A DNA stretch of 64,000 nt from Budorcas taxicolor (Eukaryota > Chordata > Mammalia > Artiodactyla > Bovidae): assembly GCF_023091745.1 (NCBI RefSeq), contig NC_068921.1, positions 12,480,001 through 12,544,000 of the forward strand, read 5' to 3'. This document shows positions 22,109 through 34,215 of this stretch, piece after piece. The notes beneath the pieces are model-generated. The model saw only the letters and a program-made list of their open reading frames with translations. It was not told the origin of the DNA and made no database searches. The translations under genes and the position numbers were made by a program. Every line of letters starts with the position of its first letter. Within the stretch, counting starts at the first letter, position 1.

Positions 22109-22505
22109 TGATCTGTACTCTTGATGCTGTGCTCTTCTGTCTCTCTCTCATAGAGTTTTAAGCGAGTGTGATTCAGATAGTATTCCTGTTATTGGTTTTT
22201 ACATGTTCAGCTGTGTTTTCTTTTCCACGTCAATCATAGAGTCTTAGTGTTACGCGATGTGCAGTAACTCGATGTGCGCTTGTTGGTTCTACCACAGATT
22301 TAGAGCATTACATGTTATTGTGAGGGCTGCCCTTTAAATCGAAAGGTTGATAACAAGGCAGGTAACTAATATTATAAAAAGCTAATATTTAAAAAAAAAG
22401 GTCTGGAAATTATGGGATTGTTTGACATTAAAGGGCACTTTTTATTTTAAAGACTTGGGAAAATGTGACATCTGTTTAGTATTTGAAGGATTATTATGTA
22501 TAAGA

Positions 22506-22722
22506 GGGCTTCCTGGGTGGCTCAGTGGTAAAGAATCCGTCTGCCAATGCAGGTGATGTGGGTTTGATCCCTGGGTTGGGAAGATCCCCTGGAGGAGGGA
22601 GAACAGCAGCCCACTCCAGTGTTTTTGCCTGGGAAATCCCATGGACAGAGGAACCTAGTGGGCTACACAGTCCATAGGGTCACAAAGAGTTGGACAGGAC
22701 TGAGGATCTGAGCACGCATTTA
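22506..22722 (+). mobile_element. Bov-tA SINE
   Basis: gggcttcctgggtggctcag to gaggatctgagcacgcattt, with moderate divergence. Confidence 0.9.
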
Positions 22723-22894
22723 TGTATAAGAAACAGTTGACAGGTTTGGTGTACAGGACAAAGATCCTGTATTCATGGAGGGACAATTTCAGCTCTATAT
22801 AAGGAGAGAACTTTCTGTGTCATCTGATAGAACAGGCCTCTTGTGAGGTAATGGCTCTGCCCATTATTAGAAATCTCTAGTCATTTGCTTCCGT

Positions 22895-23025
22895 GTGATC
22901 TGGAAGGGGCCTTCAAGAAGAGAGTTCTCAGAGCAGACTCAGGTTCAGAGAGCTGAAGTGACTTTCTCAAGGTTGGATGACTGATAGCTGTGCACAGCTG
23001 GTATAGAATTCAGGGCTCTCAACCC
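22895..23025 (-). repeat. MIR SINE fragment
   Basis: caggttcagagagctgaagt, gactttctcaaggttggatg, gtatagaattcagggctctc: MIR in reverse, core and 3' part only. Confidence 0.65.
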
Positions 23026-23581
23026 TCAGGGTTTGTTGGGAGTAAGCAGGGGGCAAGGGCTATAGAGATGGCTGGACTTCATGCTGGACAGTTTGCATAC
23101 TCTTGGCTCATTGCACACAGCAAGAGCTAAGGTACCTTCCTCAAGATTGCTGTTGAGACTATTTCGTGGTGTGTGTATGTGGGTAGGGGCTAAGGAATGG
23201 TGGAGCCTGAAATTTCCTAAGGCGCAAAGACTGTCTTCTTCCACCACTGAATCCCCAACGCTAACATGGGGCCAGACACAGAAGGGAAAGACAAATATTT
23301 GTTGAATGAATGAAAGGAAAGGTCTTGTTGAAGGAGTCAGTGATATTTGTAGACTCTAGTTTTTTGAAAGGTGTTATTTCAAGTTTTAGCCTAGAGAGCA
23401 CAGTTTCCTAATTTCCCCTCATGGTGTTGGATTATAATATACCCATAAATATGTATATCCTTCTTTGACATCTATCCATTATGACTCAGACTATTTTTAT
23501 ACCAACAATAAGCCTTACAAACATGATTCTCGTCTATGTTCATCATTGTATTTCCACATAATTACTAGATAACTGAAAGTA

Positions 23582-23626
23582 ATGTTGATGAAAATATTTT
23601 AATGTCTATGTTGATGAAAATATTTT
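23582..23626. repeat. 19-bp direct repeat
   Basis: atgttgatgaaaatatttt at 23582-23600 and again at 23608-23626, separated by 7 bp. Confidence 0.95.
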
Positions 23627-23649
23627 CTTGTACTCTAAAGTGATACCAC

Positions 23650-23865
23650 GGGCTTCCCTTGTAGCTCAGTTGGGAAAGCATCTGCCTGCAATGCAGGAGG
23701 CCCGGGTTCAATTCCTGGGTCGGGAAGATCCCCTGGAGAAGGAAATGGCAACCAACTCCAGTATCCTTGCCTGGAAAATCTCGTGGACAGAGGAGCCTGG
23801 TGGGCTAGAGTCCATAGGGTCCCAAGAGTCGGACACGACTGAGCGACTAAACCACCACCACCACC
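23650..23865 (+). mobile_element. Young Bov-tA SINE with 13-bp TSD
   Basis: gggcttcccttgtagctcag to gactgagcgactaaaccacc plus a (CCA)n-like tail. The flanks aaagtgataccac at 23637-23649 and 23866-23878 are identical, so the borders are exact (216 bp). Confidence 0.96.
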
Positions 23866-24041
23866 AAAGTGATACCACACTAATGCAATTGGAGTGGCTA
23901 TTGTTTTGCTTTTAAAGTTGATTTATATACAGTTTAGGTTAGACTTTTTATTATGATTCTGATGATTTTTACATTTTTTGAAATTTGTATTTGTTTTTCT
24001 ATAAAAGACACCAGACCTTTAGAAATGAAATAGCATTATTT

Positions 24042-24386
24042 ATTTATTTATTTTTTTAAATTTTTATTTTTACTTTATTTTACTTTACAATACTGTATTG
24101 GTTTTGCCATACATTGACATGAATCCACCACGGGTGTACATGCCTTCCCAAACATGAACCCCCCTCCCACCTCCCTCCCCGTAACATCTCTCTGGGTCAT
24201 CACCGTGCACCAGCCCCAAGCATGCTGTATCCTGCATCGGACATAGACTGGCGATTCGATTCTTACATGATAGTATACCTGTTACAATGCCATTCTACCA
24301 AACCATCCCACCCTCTCCCTCTCCCTCTAAGTCCAAAAGTCCGTTATACCCATCTGTGTCTTTTTTGCTGTCTTGCATACAGGGTC
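24042..24386 (-). mobile_element. Young L1 3' end with 13-bp TSD
   Basis: T-rich start (poly(A) reversed), then ctgtattggttttgccatac and the rest of the bovine L1 3' UTR, 345 bp. The flanks aatagcattattt at 24029-24041 and 24387-24399 are identical. Confidence 0.95.
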
Positions 24387-25091
24387 AATAGCATTATTTC
24401 TTTGGGTGTGTCATGTTAATCTTTTCATTGGGTGATATACATCTTTTCCAAGAGTATAACACAAATACTTTTTTACATTTTCATGAGTTCCTTTAAGCCA
24501 CAGTCCTAGGAGGTAAGAAAAAACATTGGTCCTTTTGTAGCTAGACTAAAATGTTTGGAAATATGGTGTGGGTGGGAGAACTGTACCTTTGTCTCCACCT
24601 TCGTCAGTACCCTTCTATGAACCTGTCAGATAGGTTAACTGAGGTCTCCACCTTCACTAGTAACCTTCCATACATCTTTTAAATGGACTTTCTGGAGTAA
24701 ACCATTGAACATGTCCTTGAGTATCCTGGCAGCCCAGGAGCTCTGGGAACCTGGGCTTGGTTGCATAATCAGACCATGGGTGTCCAGATCAGTTTCACAA
24801 GAGAACCTGTTGTTGTGTGAATAGACACCACTAAAAGGCTGGGCAGGTTCTCTCGTCGTTGAGAGAACTGTGTGCCTGGAGATCCGGGTAGGGTACCGTG
24901 TTCATTTGCTGTGCCTGGCATTACTGCCTGCTCCTTGCCCAGCGCTGATCCACAACTCAGGAGGAACATGGTTCTCGGGACCAGAAATCTGTAACCTGCA
25001 CCGCAGGCCACACTCCCCCCTGATTCTCCATTTTCAGAACTGCCCTTAGACATTCATTCATTCATTTAGCAAATAGTTATCCAAAGCTTAG

Positions 25092-25300
25092 GGGCTTCCC
25101 TGGTGGCTGAGACGGTAAAGAATCTGCCTGCAGTGCAGGAGAGCTGGGTTTGATCCCCAGGTCAGGAAGATCCCCTGGAGAAGGGAATGGCAACCCACTC
25201 CATTCTCCATGCCTGGAGAATTCCATGGACAGAGGAGCCTGGCGGGCTACAGTCCATGGGGTTACAAAGAGTCAGACACGACTGAGCGACTGACCCTATC
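25092..25300 (+). mobile_element. Bov-tA SINE
   Basis: ggggcttccctggtggctga to gactgagcgactgaccctat. A 7-bp aagctta occurs on both sides (25084-25090, 25305-25311), a weak TSD candidate. Confidence 0.9.
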
Positions 25301-25479
25301 AAAGAAGCTTACATATGTATCAGACACTGCTAGATTCTGGATATATATAGTGGCAAGTAAGAGGAACTGGCCACTGATACTATATTTTGAAAAGTTTAAA
25401 AGCCTCCAGGAACAGGTCCCCATCTTTGAAATATGTGGCCTTGGAATAGGGTTCTTGAGATATGAAAAACAATGAATTG

Positions 25480-26441
25480 CCTCCCAGCTAGTCCAGAAAC
25501 TATGCCATCACAAGAGCTCAAGAGATAGGAAAGAGAAGGATTAAACAAACTCTTGAACCTCGAGGGCCAGGCCATTCAGGATTCCGTAGACAAAAGTCCT
25601 CTGGCACGGCTTCTACTGTTTTTCTGTGCAAACATGCGCCCTGTACCAGAATGTCTGTGACCACAATATGGTGACCAGCTAGAACTGCTTATTCCTGCCC
25701 CTAAACACCAGTGTTTCATGAAGCCTGTTCCCTGGGAAGACTTAGCCTCAGGGACCACGGGGATGGCCAGTGGAAGACGTCCATCCTAATGGGAGGCCTG
25801 GCCTGTGTCTTGAACAGTTGATCTTCATGGTGCCCCCGCTGCACTGAAGTTGCCAGTGAATGGCCACAGTGCTACACAGCCTCCCGTTCTTGGGCTTGTT
25901 GTAAATCTGCATTTCAGTGATAACGTTCCACATACTAGGTCTTTCCCAGGTTCCAGCTAGCTGGTAGTGAGCTGATGCTGGCCCTCTCACTGTGATCTTG
26001 GGAGCAGCAGCTGTAGCTGCACAGACTAGAACTTCTACATTGCATCTTCTCTCTGGAGAGATGCTGCGTGAAGACTGGTGAGGGCTGCCCAAGGTCTGAA
26101 AGAGCAGCCCCAGGCCCACCGGCCATCCAGCTCCACAGAGGCTTCAAAGGTGTGCAGACCACACAGGAGACACATTCACACCGCCAGCCTGGCTGCTCCA
26201 CCGAGGCTCTTTTTGGAGAAGGGCTGTGGGTTTATTTGGACTTCAGAGGACTTGACATGGCTGAAGGCTCTTTAGTTCCGTGCCCGTTTAGATTAGCCCT
26301 GTCTTCTGATCTCCATTTGTGGTGCAGAATGGAGCCTTGAACCCTGTAAGAGACCAGATCCTGTTTCACAGAGGTACTGAAATAGAGGCCTAATATGGGA
26401 AAATAAATTATCAGCAATAAAAATGTTAAAAAAAAAAAGAG
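25480..26441 (+). pseudogene. Possible processed pseudogene of unknown parent
   Basis: About 950 bp of GC-richer, repeat-free sequence ends in two AATAAA signals (in gggaaaataaattatcagc and gcaataaaaatg) and a run of 12 A at about 26430-26441. That is how an inserted mRNA copy ends. A short frame near 25570-25650 reads through to TGA and the rest would be 3' UTR. I could not name a parent gene, the left border is a guess, and no target-site duplication was found. It could instead be unique intron with a chance A run. Confidence 0.35.
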
Positions 26442-26475
26442 AGACCCAAACCATCATCAGTGTCTGGATTAAGCT

Positions 26476-26995
26476 TGTTCCTTGGGAAGAAAAGCTATGA
26501 CAAACCTAGACAGCAAATTAAAAAGCAGAGACATTACTTTGCCAACAAAGGTCCCTCTAGTCAAAGCTATGGTTTCTCTAGTAGTCATGTACAGATGTGA
26601 GAGTTGAGCCATAAAGAAGGCTGAGTGCCAAAGAATTGATGCTTTCGAATTGTGGTGTTAGAGTTCTTTGGACAGCGAGGAGATCCAACCAGTCATTCCT
26701 AAAGGAAATCAATCCTGAATACTCATTGGAAGGGCTGATGTTGAAGCTGAAGCTCTAGTACTTTGGCCACCTGATGTGAAGAGCTGACTCGTTGGAAAAG
26801 ACCCTGATGGCTGGGAAAGATTGAGGGCAGGAGGAGAAGGGGGTGACAGAGGATGAGATGATTGGATGGCATCACTGACTTGATGGACATGAGTTTGAGC
26901 AAGCTCCAGGAGATGGTGAAGGACAGGGAAGCCTGGCGTGCTACAGTCCATGGGGTCTCAAAGTGTGGACACGACTTAGCTATTGAACGATGACA
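26476..26995 (+). mobile_element. BovB LINE 3' fragment
   Basis: About 520 bp from gttccttgggaagaaaagct to cgatgacaacaatcag, frameshifted throughout. Confidence 0.9.
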
Positions 26996-27511
26996 ACAAT
27001 CAGCTAAAGGTATCCTGTTATCCCATGGTCTTCTGACTGAAGCAGCAGAATTGTGAAGGGTTCAGTGTCTTGGAAGTTCTGTCCTCGCCAGCCGAGCAGA
27101 GTCTTTCTAAGGAGTCTGATGTTCCATATCTCTCAGGAAGTGAGAATCTTTGGCACCCTTTTAAGAAATTAGAAATAGTTAAAAGCCATGGTGCTCAAAC
27201 ATTCCAGAAAATTCCAGAGATGTTTGCCATCCTATTCCTTATGAGTGATCCAAGCCTCCTGCAGCCTTAAATCACTCTGACAAAGTCCAAGTGATGTGCA
27301 CTCAAAGAGGGGTGCTTTGTCCACAACTCCTGGCCTTGTTGATGACTCTGGAATCTGGCCTTGCATTCAGCCTGAAATGCTCTAAAAATTAAACATATCA
27401 TTATGCTTTTCAGATTTTGGCTCCATTAGACAATTTAAAATGTCAACTGGTTATTTTTTAAAATATTAAACTCATTTTAAGTTTACCTTGAACATTAATG
27501 AAATATTAAAA

Positions 27512-27727
27512 CTTCCAGGTGGCTGTAGTGGTAAAGAGCCCACCTGCCAATGAGGGAGACACAAGAGACACAGATTTGATCCCTGAGTCTGGAAGATCCG
27601 CTGGAGAAGGAAATGGCAACCCGCTCCAGTATTCTTGCCTGGAGAGTCCCATGGACAGAGGGGCCTGATACGGGATACAGTCCATAGGATTGCACAGAGT
27701 CAGACATGACTGAGTGAGCGCACACAG
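27512..27727 (+). mobile_element. Bov-tA SINE
   Basis: acttccaggtggctgtagtg to gactgagtgagcgcacacag; gct-agtgg subfamily head. Confidence 0.9.
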
Positions 27728-27869
27728 GAAAGCCTCTTTGTTACTCTACAAGTTTTAAAAATTTAAGCTGTTTATAATATAGGCAAGAAAAATAAGTGAT
27801 TATTCATTTCCAAAACTTCTTTGGTCTGTCTGGTAACCCACAATAAGGAGTCATGAGCTCACAGCAGGT

Positions 27870-28020
27870 ACTTTTTAGTTTATAGCTTGCTTCATTATCT
27901 CATTTAACCCAGGAAGTAGTTCTTCTCGTCAGTGCATGAAGAGGTGAAGTTCAGAGAACTTAATTTTGTAAATTTACATAGTTAATGGGTAGGATAATTA
28001 ATATTTAAAGTCTGTGATTT
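27870..28020 (-). repeat. MIR SINE fragment
   Basis: cttcattatctcatttaacc, gaagaggtgaagttcagaga, gtaaatttacatagttaatg: MIR in reverse. Confidence 0.65.
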
Positions 28021-28989
28021 TTCCATGAGGATGAATAGCATATTACAATTTTATGAGTGCAAGTGCAGTAATCAACATTTTAAATAGGATTTAGTTCAAT
28101 CCAGACATTCTTAGTGAATCCTCGTTACCTTACAGGTGGAGAGAGGGGTATGTAGACCAGTGTACCAGCTATCAATGATTAGACTGCTTGCTCATTGTCA
28201 ATTTTTGTGTAGTCATTAGGTTAATTGTCTTTAATAGAACAAAGAGGATTTTGCAATTTTGATTGCCCTCCTCATTGTGGCAGGTCTCCAGTAATAATTT
28301 AATTTCCAACAAAAACATTGTTAAAAAAGAGATTTTTCAGTTCAGTCGTTTATGCCTTAAATATTCTGTGGTCTCTGGACCCAGTGCCTTTAAACTTTGC
28401 ATGCAGGCGAAGATGGGTTTATACTTACGGAAGACAAATTACAGTCTAGTCAGCAACACATCAGAAGAAAGACTTCCCTATGGACAACTGGCAGATGGAG
28501 TGCTAGGCAGTCGGAGATTATTTTCCTGTTTGGTTTTGCTTATTGTTACAGAGAAGTCTAGCTGAGAGCAGACCTGAAGGCTTGTGGATGGTCCTGGCAC
28601 TTAGGCTGTGTTTGCTGATCAGGGTTTATGAAGGATCAGACAGCTGTATAGGACAGTTTCAGAAGTTTCTAGTAAGCTGCCCCCACTATGGGATTCAAGG
28701 CAGAAGATGGTCTTTAAATCTTGGAGAGAAGCAGATTACCATCAAGAAGCTGTTAAACAGAGCTGGCATCTTAGAGTGGAAGGTGTGGCCATTAGATAAC
28801 TCGGCCCTTGACATCAGAGCTTGATTAGACCTCCTTCCAGCAAGAGTGAGTGATACCCTTCCAGTGACGCGGACCCTGGACATGACCTAATGATGCTGTC
28901 TGTCTGGGTCAGTTGGTAGGCTGTCTAGTCTCTGCGATTGGGATGCTTTTGGACATTTCACTAATGCTTTGTGATAATCTGCGTGTGTA

Positions 28990-29200
28990 TGTGCATGCTA
29001 AGTGGCTTCTGTCCCATCTGAATCTTTGCAGCCCTAATGGACTAAAGCCTGCCAGGATCCTCTGCCCAAGGGATTCTCCAAGCAAGAATACTGAAATGGG
29101 TTGCCATTTCCTTCTCCAGGGGGTCCTTCCTGAGCCAGGGATTGAACTGGTGCCTCTTACATCTCCTGCGTTGCCAGGCACCACCTCGGAAGCCCTTGTA
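28990..29200 (-). mobile_element. Bov-tA SINE
   Basis: gtgcatgctaagtggcttct to ccaccacctcggaagccctt, a diverged reverse copy. Confidence 0.88.
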
Positions 29201-29753
29201 ATAATCTAGCACAGCCCTGTTTAGTATGAGCATCTGACGGTGGGTAGTTAATGTGGTAGAAAGCAGAAGTCATATAGACCTGCTGCTGATATTGCAAGTG
29301 GGAAGAGTCGCAGTATAGCAGGTGTTGTCTGTGTGTGTGTTCTACGTAGCTCATATTTATGAGGGTTGAGTACTTGGCCTCTGTGGTCTGGCTTCTGCAC
29401 AAACCTTGCCCATTTTCTCTCTCAGAATCCCAACATGGATTTTTCATAGTTGCTCAACAGTAGTGTTAGAAGTTCCCTGTTTGTTAACCTCATAAAGTGA
29501 GAAAGGCTGATGGACAGAGCGGCAAATCCTTCTCCCTTTGCATACGTTTGTAAGAATCCAGGTTGTTTTGTTTTTGTACAGATGAGGCATTGTTCCTATG
29601 ACTCTGTTCTAGGGTCGGGTGGAAGCATGCCCACCAGCAAGGATTGATGTGGCTACTCAAAACAATTGCTGAGGAGCTTCTAAAAAATTTTGACCCCAGG
29701 TTTAACAGCGTATGATCAAGATACATACTTCCTGGGATAGATTGTGAAGAATA

Positions 29754-29818
29754 TATATTTTTAAATTTTACTTTACAGTACTGTATTGGTTTTGCCATAC
29801 ATCACCATGAATCCGCCA
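29754..29818 (-). mobile_element. Short L1 3' tail
   Basis: Only 65 bp: T-rich start, then ctgtattggttttgccatac and atcaccatgaatccgccagg. Same subfamily as the young L1 at 24042, severely 5'-truncated. Confidence 0.85.
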
Positions 29819-29899
29819 GGCTTTTAGATCATCAATGCCTTACTGCTCACAGCGTCTAGAATTAGCAGAGGCAGTGAAATGTTCTGTGTATGTGTGCAA

Positions 29900-30430
29900 A
29901 GACATATGCACAAGGATATTTATTGCACGCTGAAATAAGGAAAGATGGGAAACAACCCAAATGTGTAGATTAGAGGCTGGTTGAGATGAATGGTGAAATT
30001 TGTCACAGTAGAATGTTATGCAATAACGAAAAAGAATGATTCAATGAGCTCTCTCTGTGTCTGTATACACCAGGGTATCCTTGGCGGTCCAGTGGTTGGG
30101 ACTCTGCCCTTCAAATGCAGGGGACACATGTTCAACTCCTAGTTGCAGAACGGGGATCCCACATGCCACGTGGCATAGCCAAGGAAAAAAAAAAGAAAAA
30201 ATTAAATTAAAAAAATACACACCAAACTCCCAAATTTTATTCAGTGGGAAAAGCCAGCTGTGGAAAAGCATGTGTGTATAAAATGCCACAGTCTGCGTAT
30301 GCACACACATGCATACATTTAAACTTCAAAAGACTACATATTTGCTGTATATGCAGAGAAGGTCTCTGAAGAGGTACACGGAAGCTTACAAATATTTCCA
30401 TCAGGAAGGAAACTTACAAAATACTTATTC
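29900..30430 (+). mobile_element. Older L1 3' UTR split by a CHR SINE
   Basis: ggaaacaacccaaatgtgta and gaatgttatgcaataacg before 30065, and after the SINE gtggaaaagcatgtgtgtat and gtctctgaagaggtacacgg. Typical of old L1 3' UTRs. Confidence 0.65.
30071..30212 (+). mobile_element. CHR-type SINE
   Basis: cagggtatccttggcggtcc to ccaaggaaaaaaaaaag, inserted in the older L1. Confidence 0.85.
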
Positions 30431-30510
30431 AAAAAATTTTGCATGCTATATGGAAGCCCTTTCTGATAGCTTCATATCAGATGCATTTGACAAGAGTGAT
30501 GGGTTTAGGG

Positions 30511-30716
30511 TGTGCGTGCTCAGTCACGCAGTTGTGTCTGACTCTGGGACCCCATGGACTGTAACCGCTAGGTCCCTCTGTCCATGGGATTTCCCAGGCA
30601 AGAATGCTGGAGAGGGTGGCCATTCCCTTCTCCAGAGGATCTTCCCAACCCAGGGATCAAACCCGAGTCTCTTGCCTCTCCTGAGTTGGCAGGAGGGTTC
30701 TTTACCATTGCGCCAG
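30511..30716 (-). mobile_element. Bov-tA SINE
   Basis: gtgtgcgtgctcagtcacgc to ttctttaccattgcgcc, reverse. Confidence 0.9.
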
Positions 30717-31592
30717 ATGGGTTTAGTAGGAAGCCCAAGTTGGACACCGCTAGAGTGCCAAGGAAACCATCATAGGCTGCATATCAGACCGTCTGTAGTA
30801 GGAGGGAAGGAAGGGATGGATGAGAGATGATGTGGGGGAAAACCAGAGAACAGTGCCGAAGGGAGAGGAGAGGGAGAGGAGGAAATGAACTTAGAACTGT
30901 TGAATTTGGGAGGATTGGTATATGAATGATGCTTTTATTGAAGGATAGAAAATAGGAAGACAGGCAGGTTTGTGGGGAGTGAAAAGGAGACTGTGAATTG
31001 GACGTTGTGAATTTGAAACAATGGTAAGGCATCCTGGTGATTCTTAGGAGGCTCTTGAGAGAGATGCTTTACAAAACTTAAAATAGCATGAAGTACTTTC
31101 GGGGGGCTCTCCTTTTCATGGCTCTTTCTCTAGCATATTCAGATATCTTCTCTATTCCTTACGTATGATTGTGGTGTAATGGAAATTTTAGATTTTAGAA
31201 GCATTTCAGTTTTGTGGTGACCGGTACAAATAAGATAATTACTTTGTTTTGACAGTTTCCATTGCCTGTGTGTTCTGTACAAAGCAATTTATGGTTACAA
31301 ACCAAAAGAGCGTGTGCCCAGGGAATGAGGCTAATGTATTGTTCCAATCCCTAGTACAGTCTAAAAATATTAAATGAAGGGTAAAACTTTTAATGTGTCC
31401 ATTAACTAATACTCGCTGCTAATTTTCAGTGGAAGTGTATGTGACGGCCTACATAAACAATTCCTGAAATTGCTGTGATCCTTGTTATTACCGTTAATAC
31501 TGATATTAATGGTTTGTTAATAAACAAAAAACCTTTCAGTTTCCAATGGACTGTGTAATACTTCAAGGACGGTGCTCTATACGAGTATCTTT

Positions 31593-31915
31593 GTTGCTGT
31601 TGTTCGGTTGCTGTGTTGTGTCCGACTCTTTGCAACCCCGTGGACTGCAGCGCGCCAGGCTCCCCTGTCCCTCACTGTCTCCGGGCGTTTGCTCAGATTC
31701 ATGTCCGTTGAGTTGGTGGACATAAATCTTACCTGTCCAACCATCTCATCCTCCGCTACCCCCTTCTCCTTTTACCTTCAATCTTTCCCACCACCAGCGT
31801 CTTTTCCAATGAGTTGGTTCTTTGAATCAGGTGGCCAAAGTACTGGCGTTTCAGCTTCAACATCAGTCCTTCCAATGAATATTTAGGGTTGATTTCCTTT
31901 AGGATGTCCTGGTTC
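31593..31915 (-). mobile_element. BovB LINE 3' end, reverse
   Basis: ttgttgctgttgttcggttg to tgatttcctttaggatgtc, about 320 bp of the 3' end. Confidence 0.9.
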
Positions 31916-32169
31916 TTGTCACTGTTTTGTTCTCCAAAGATAATCTGGTTTGCAGAGATCTGTCTATATTAGTAAATGAAGTTATTATTATTATTTTACC
32001 AGCACCTTTCCGTGCTCATCTTTAAAGAATGTACAAGTATATACAGGACTGAGATATAAATGAAATATCCCTGATTATTTTTTAAGGGGAGAAAAAGGTA
32101 GCAGTTTGTACAGGCTTTTCTGTCATTTCTTCTAGGATAATGCCAGTGAATTGTTTGATGTTCCTTCAT

Positions 32170-32285
32170 TCTCTAGGAGGTGGCTAGGAAAGCAGACCGA
32201 ATTTAGTTTCAAATCCTACATGTGCATCGTGACCTTGGGCAGGTTACAAACCTCTTTGGGTCTTAGGTTCCTCAAATGTAAGGTG
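32170..32285 (+). repeat. MIR SINE fragment
   Basis: atcgtgaccttgggcaggtt, acaaacctctttgggtctta and ggttcctcaaatgtaaggtg: MIR core, forward. Confidence 0.8.
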
Positions 32286-32353
32286 GTTTGCTCCCTTTTG
32301 AGCTCTGTGGATGAAATTTGCTACAGTATGATATGTGATATAATATGATATAT

Positions 32354-32564
32354 GCTGGCCGTCCCGGGTGCCACAGTGGGAAAGAATCTGCCTGCCAGTA
32401 CAGGAGATGAGGGTTCGATCCGTGGGTCAGGAAGATCCCCTCGAGGAGGAAATGGTAACTCACTCAAGTATTCTTGCCTGGAGAGTCCCAGGGACAGAAG
32501 CGCTTGGTGGGCTACAGTCCATGGGGTCACACAGAGCTGGACATGACTGAGCTCCCACACATGG
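32354..32564 (+). mobile_element. Bov-tA SINE
   Basis: ctggccgtcccgggtgccac to gactgagctcccacacatgg. Confidence 0.9.
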
Positions 32565-32929
32565 TATACGCCGTACGACAGATGAGATGATATATGATGA
32601 GATATATCTTAGTACGCATGTGTTCTGGCCTGTTACAACTACTCCGTAAACGGTAATTCTCAGCATTTTGGACTTTAAACGGATTTTCATTCCAAGTGTG
32701 AAAGCCGGAGTCATCTGAACTGCTGGCTCATCACTCTCACAGCCGGTCTCCACGTCCCATTAATGCTGCCTCTGGAAGGCTGTTAAACCCTTCACCATCT
32801 CTGCTGTCTGTTCTGGACTCCTCCTCTCCGTAGCAGCCCACTGCCACGCTGAGCTCAGACCCTGGCTTGTCCTGCCTGCAGTTTCAGAAGAGTCTTCTCC
32901 CCTGTCTCTTGCCCACCCGGCTGACCCGC

Positions 32930-33085
32930 TACGTTGCTGCCAGACTTCTCTTTCTAAAATAAAGTGCTTGCTCCCTTCCTTGCTTACAGCCCTTTCGTAG
33001 CGCTCTGTCACTCTGGGGATCAAAGCCAGACTCCGGAGCATGGCTGAAAGCTTTTCATAACTACCTTTGGCTTCTCTTTGTTCTT
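32930..33085 (+). repeat. Probable L2 3' end
   Basis: ttccttgcttacagcccttt, ctctggggatcaaagccaga and ctccggagcatggctgaaag resemble the L2 3' end. Confidence 0.5.
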
Positions 33086-33316
33086 CCACCTGTGATTGGC
33101 CTATCACACTACTTACAGCACTGGTTCTCACCTTGACCTTTCTTCACCTGTGTGGTTTGTGTGTCCCTTTACTGGCAATAACCCTCGCTCTCCATAGAAA
33201 TGCACTCAAAATCTTAACTTGAAAAAAAAAGGCACTTAATGGGACAACTGGGGAAATTTTGGCCATTGACTGATTATAAAATTATAGTAAGGAATTATAT
33301 TATAAAATGATAGTAA

Positions 33317-33522
33317 GGGCTTCCCTGATAGCTCAGCTGGTAAAGAATCCGCCTGCAGTGCGGGAGACCTGGGTCCGATCCCTGGGTTGGGAAGATCCCC
33401 TGAAGAAGGGAAAGGCTACCCACTCCAGTATTCTGGCCTGGAGAATTCCATGGACTGTGTAGTCTACAGGGTCACAGAGAGTTGGACACGACTGAGCGAC
33501 TTTCACTCACTCACTCAAGGAA
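33317..33522 (+). mobile_element. Bov-tA SINE
   Basis: agggcttccctgatagctca to gcgactttcactcactcact. Just upstream, a 20-bp attataaaat(t/g)atagtaagg unit occurs twice (26-bp period). Confidence 0.92.
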
Positions 33523-33749
33523 TTATTACACTTTTTTAGGTGTGAAAAAAAAATCCTATTTTCATCCTTAAATGCTTGAATATTGGCTCCCTGATGTATC
33601 AGTCTTGGTTAGCTGCCAAAGTTTCATTATATTTCAGTTGCACCCTGGGTGCTGGGAGCATAGATAAGGGTCCAGATCTTGAAGGATCTTGAAGTCGGGT
33701 CGCATGGTCTAGAAGATGGCAGGAACTGACTGTACTGAAATCATGTTTA

Positions 33750-33870
33750 CTTCTCCGTGTTCCTCATTATTCTATGAGCTCCTTGAGAATGGAGTATTTC
33801 ATGTCTTTGTTTCCAGGGCTTCAATATTGCTTGGCATAAAATGGACACTCATTATATTTTCTAGTGACTG
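33750..33870 (+). repeat. L2 3' end
   Basis: ctatgagctccttgagaatg, tctttgtttccagggcttc and ttgcttggcataaaatggac follow the L2 terminal consensus. Confidence 0.65.
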
Positions 33871-34215
33871 AGTGAGTAATTTGATGGATGGATTCAAATA
33901 GAGAGGGTAAGTTTTTGAATGATCACAATAGATAGCCTTTAGCACTTTCCTTGTAATGTTATAGCTCATCTAATCCGTTATCTTTGCCCATTGCTTAAGA
34001 CACTAATACGCTCTGTGCTACACTTGCTCTTTCGATCTTTATTTTTTATTTATTTATGTTGTATGTGTGTGTGTTTGACTTTTAGAATACACTTGTACAA
34101 CAGATATGAAGTGGGTGGAGTCAGGAAACAGTCAAATATTATTCTCTTTGAGTGGAGAAAAGTGCTATAAAGGTAGAGAGTGAAAGTGGAGACCTTAGAT
34201 AAGGTTATCAGTTAA

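Noticed and set aside
25748..26119. Minus-strand open frame of 123 codons
   Set aside because: No recognisable domain, and the poly(A) at 26430-26441 points to + orientation; treated as chance.
28263..28824. Two overlapping + frames of about 100 codons
   Set aside because: No splice context, motif or family resemblance; unique intron sequence.
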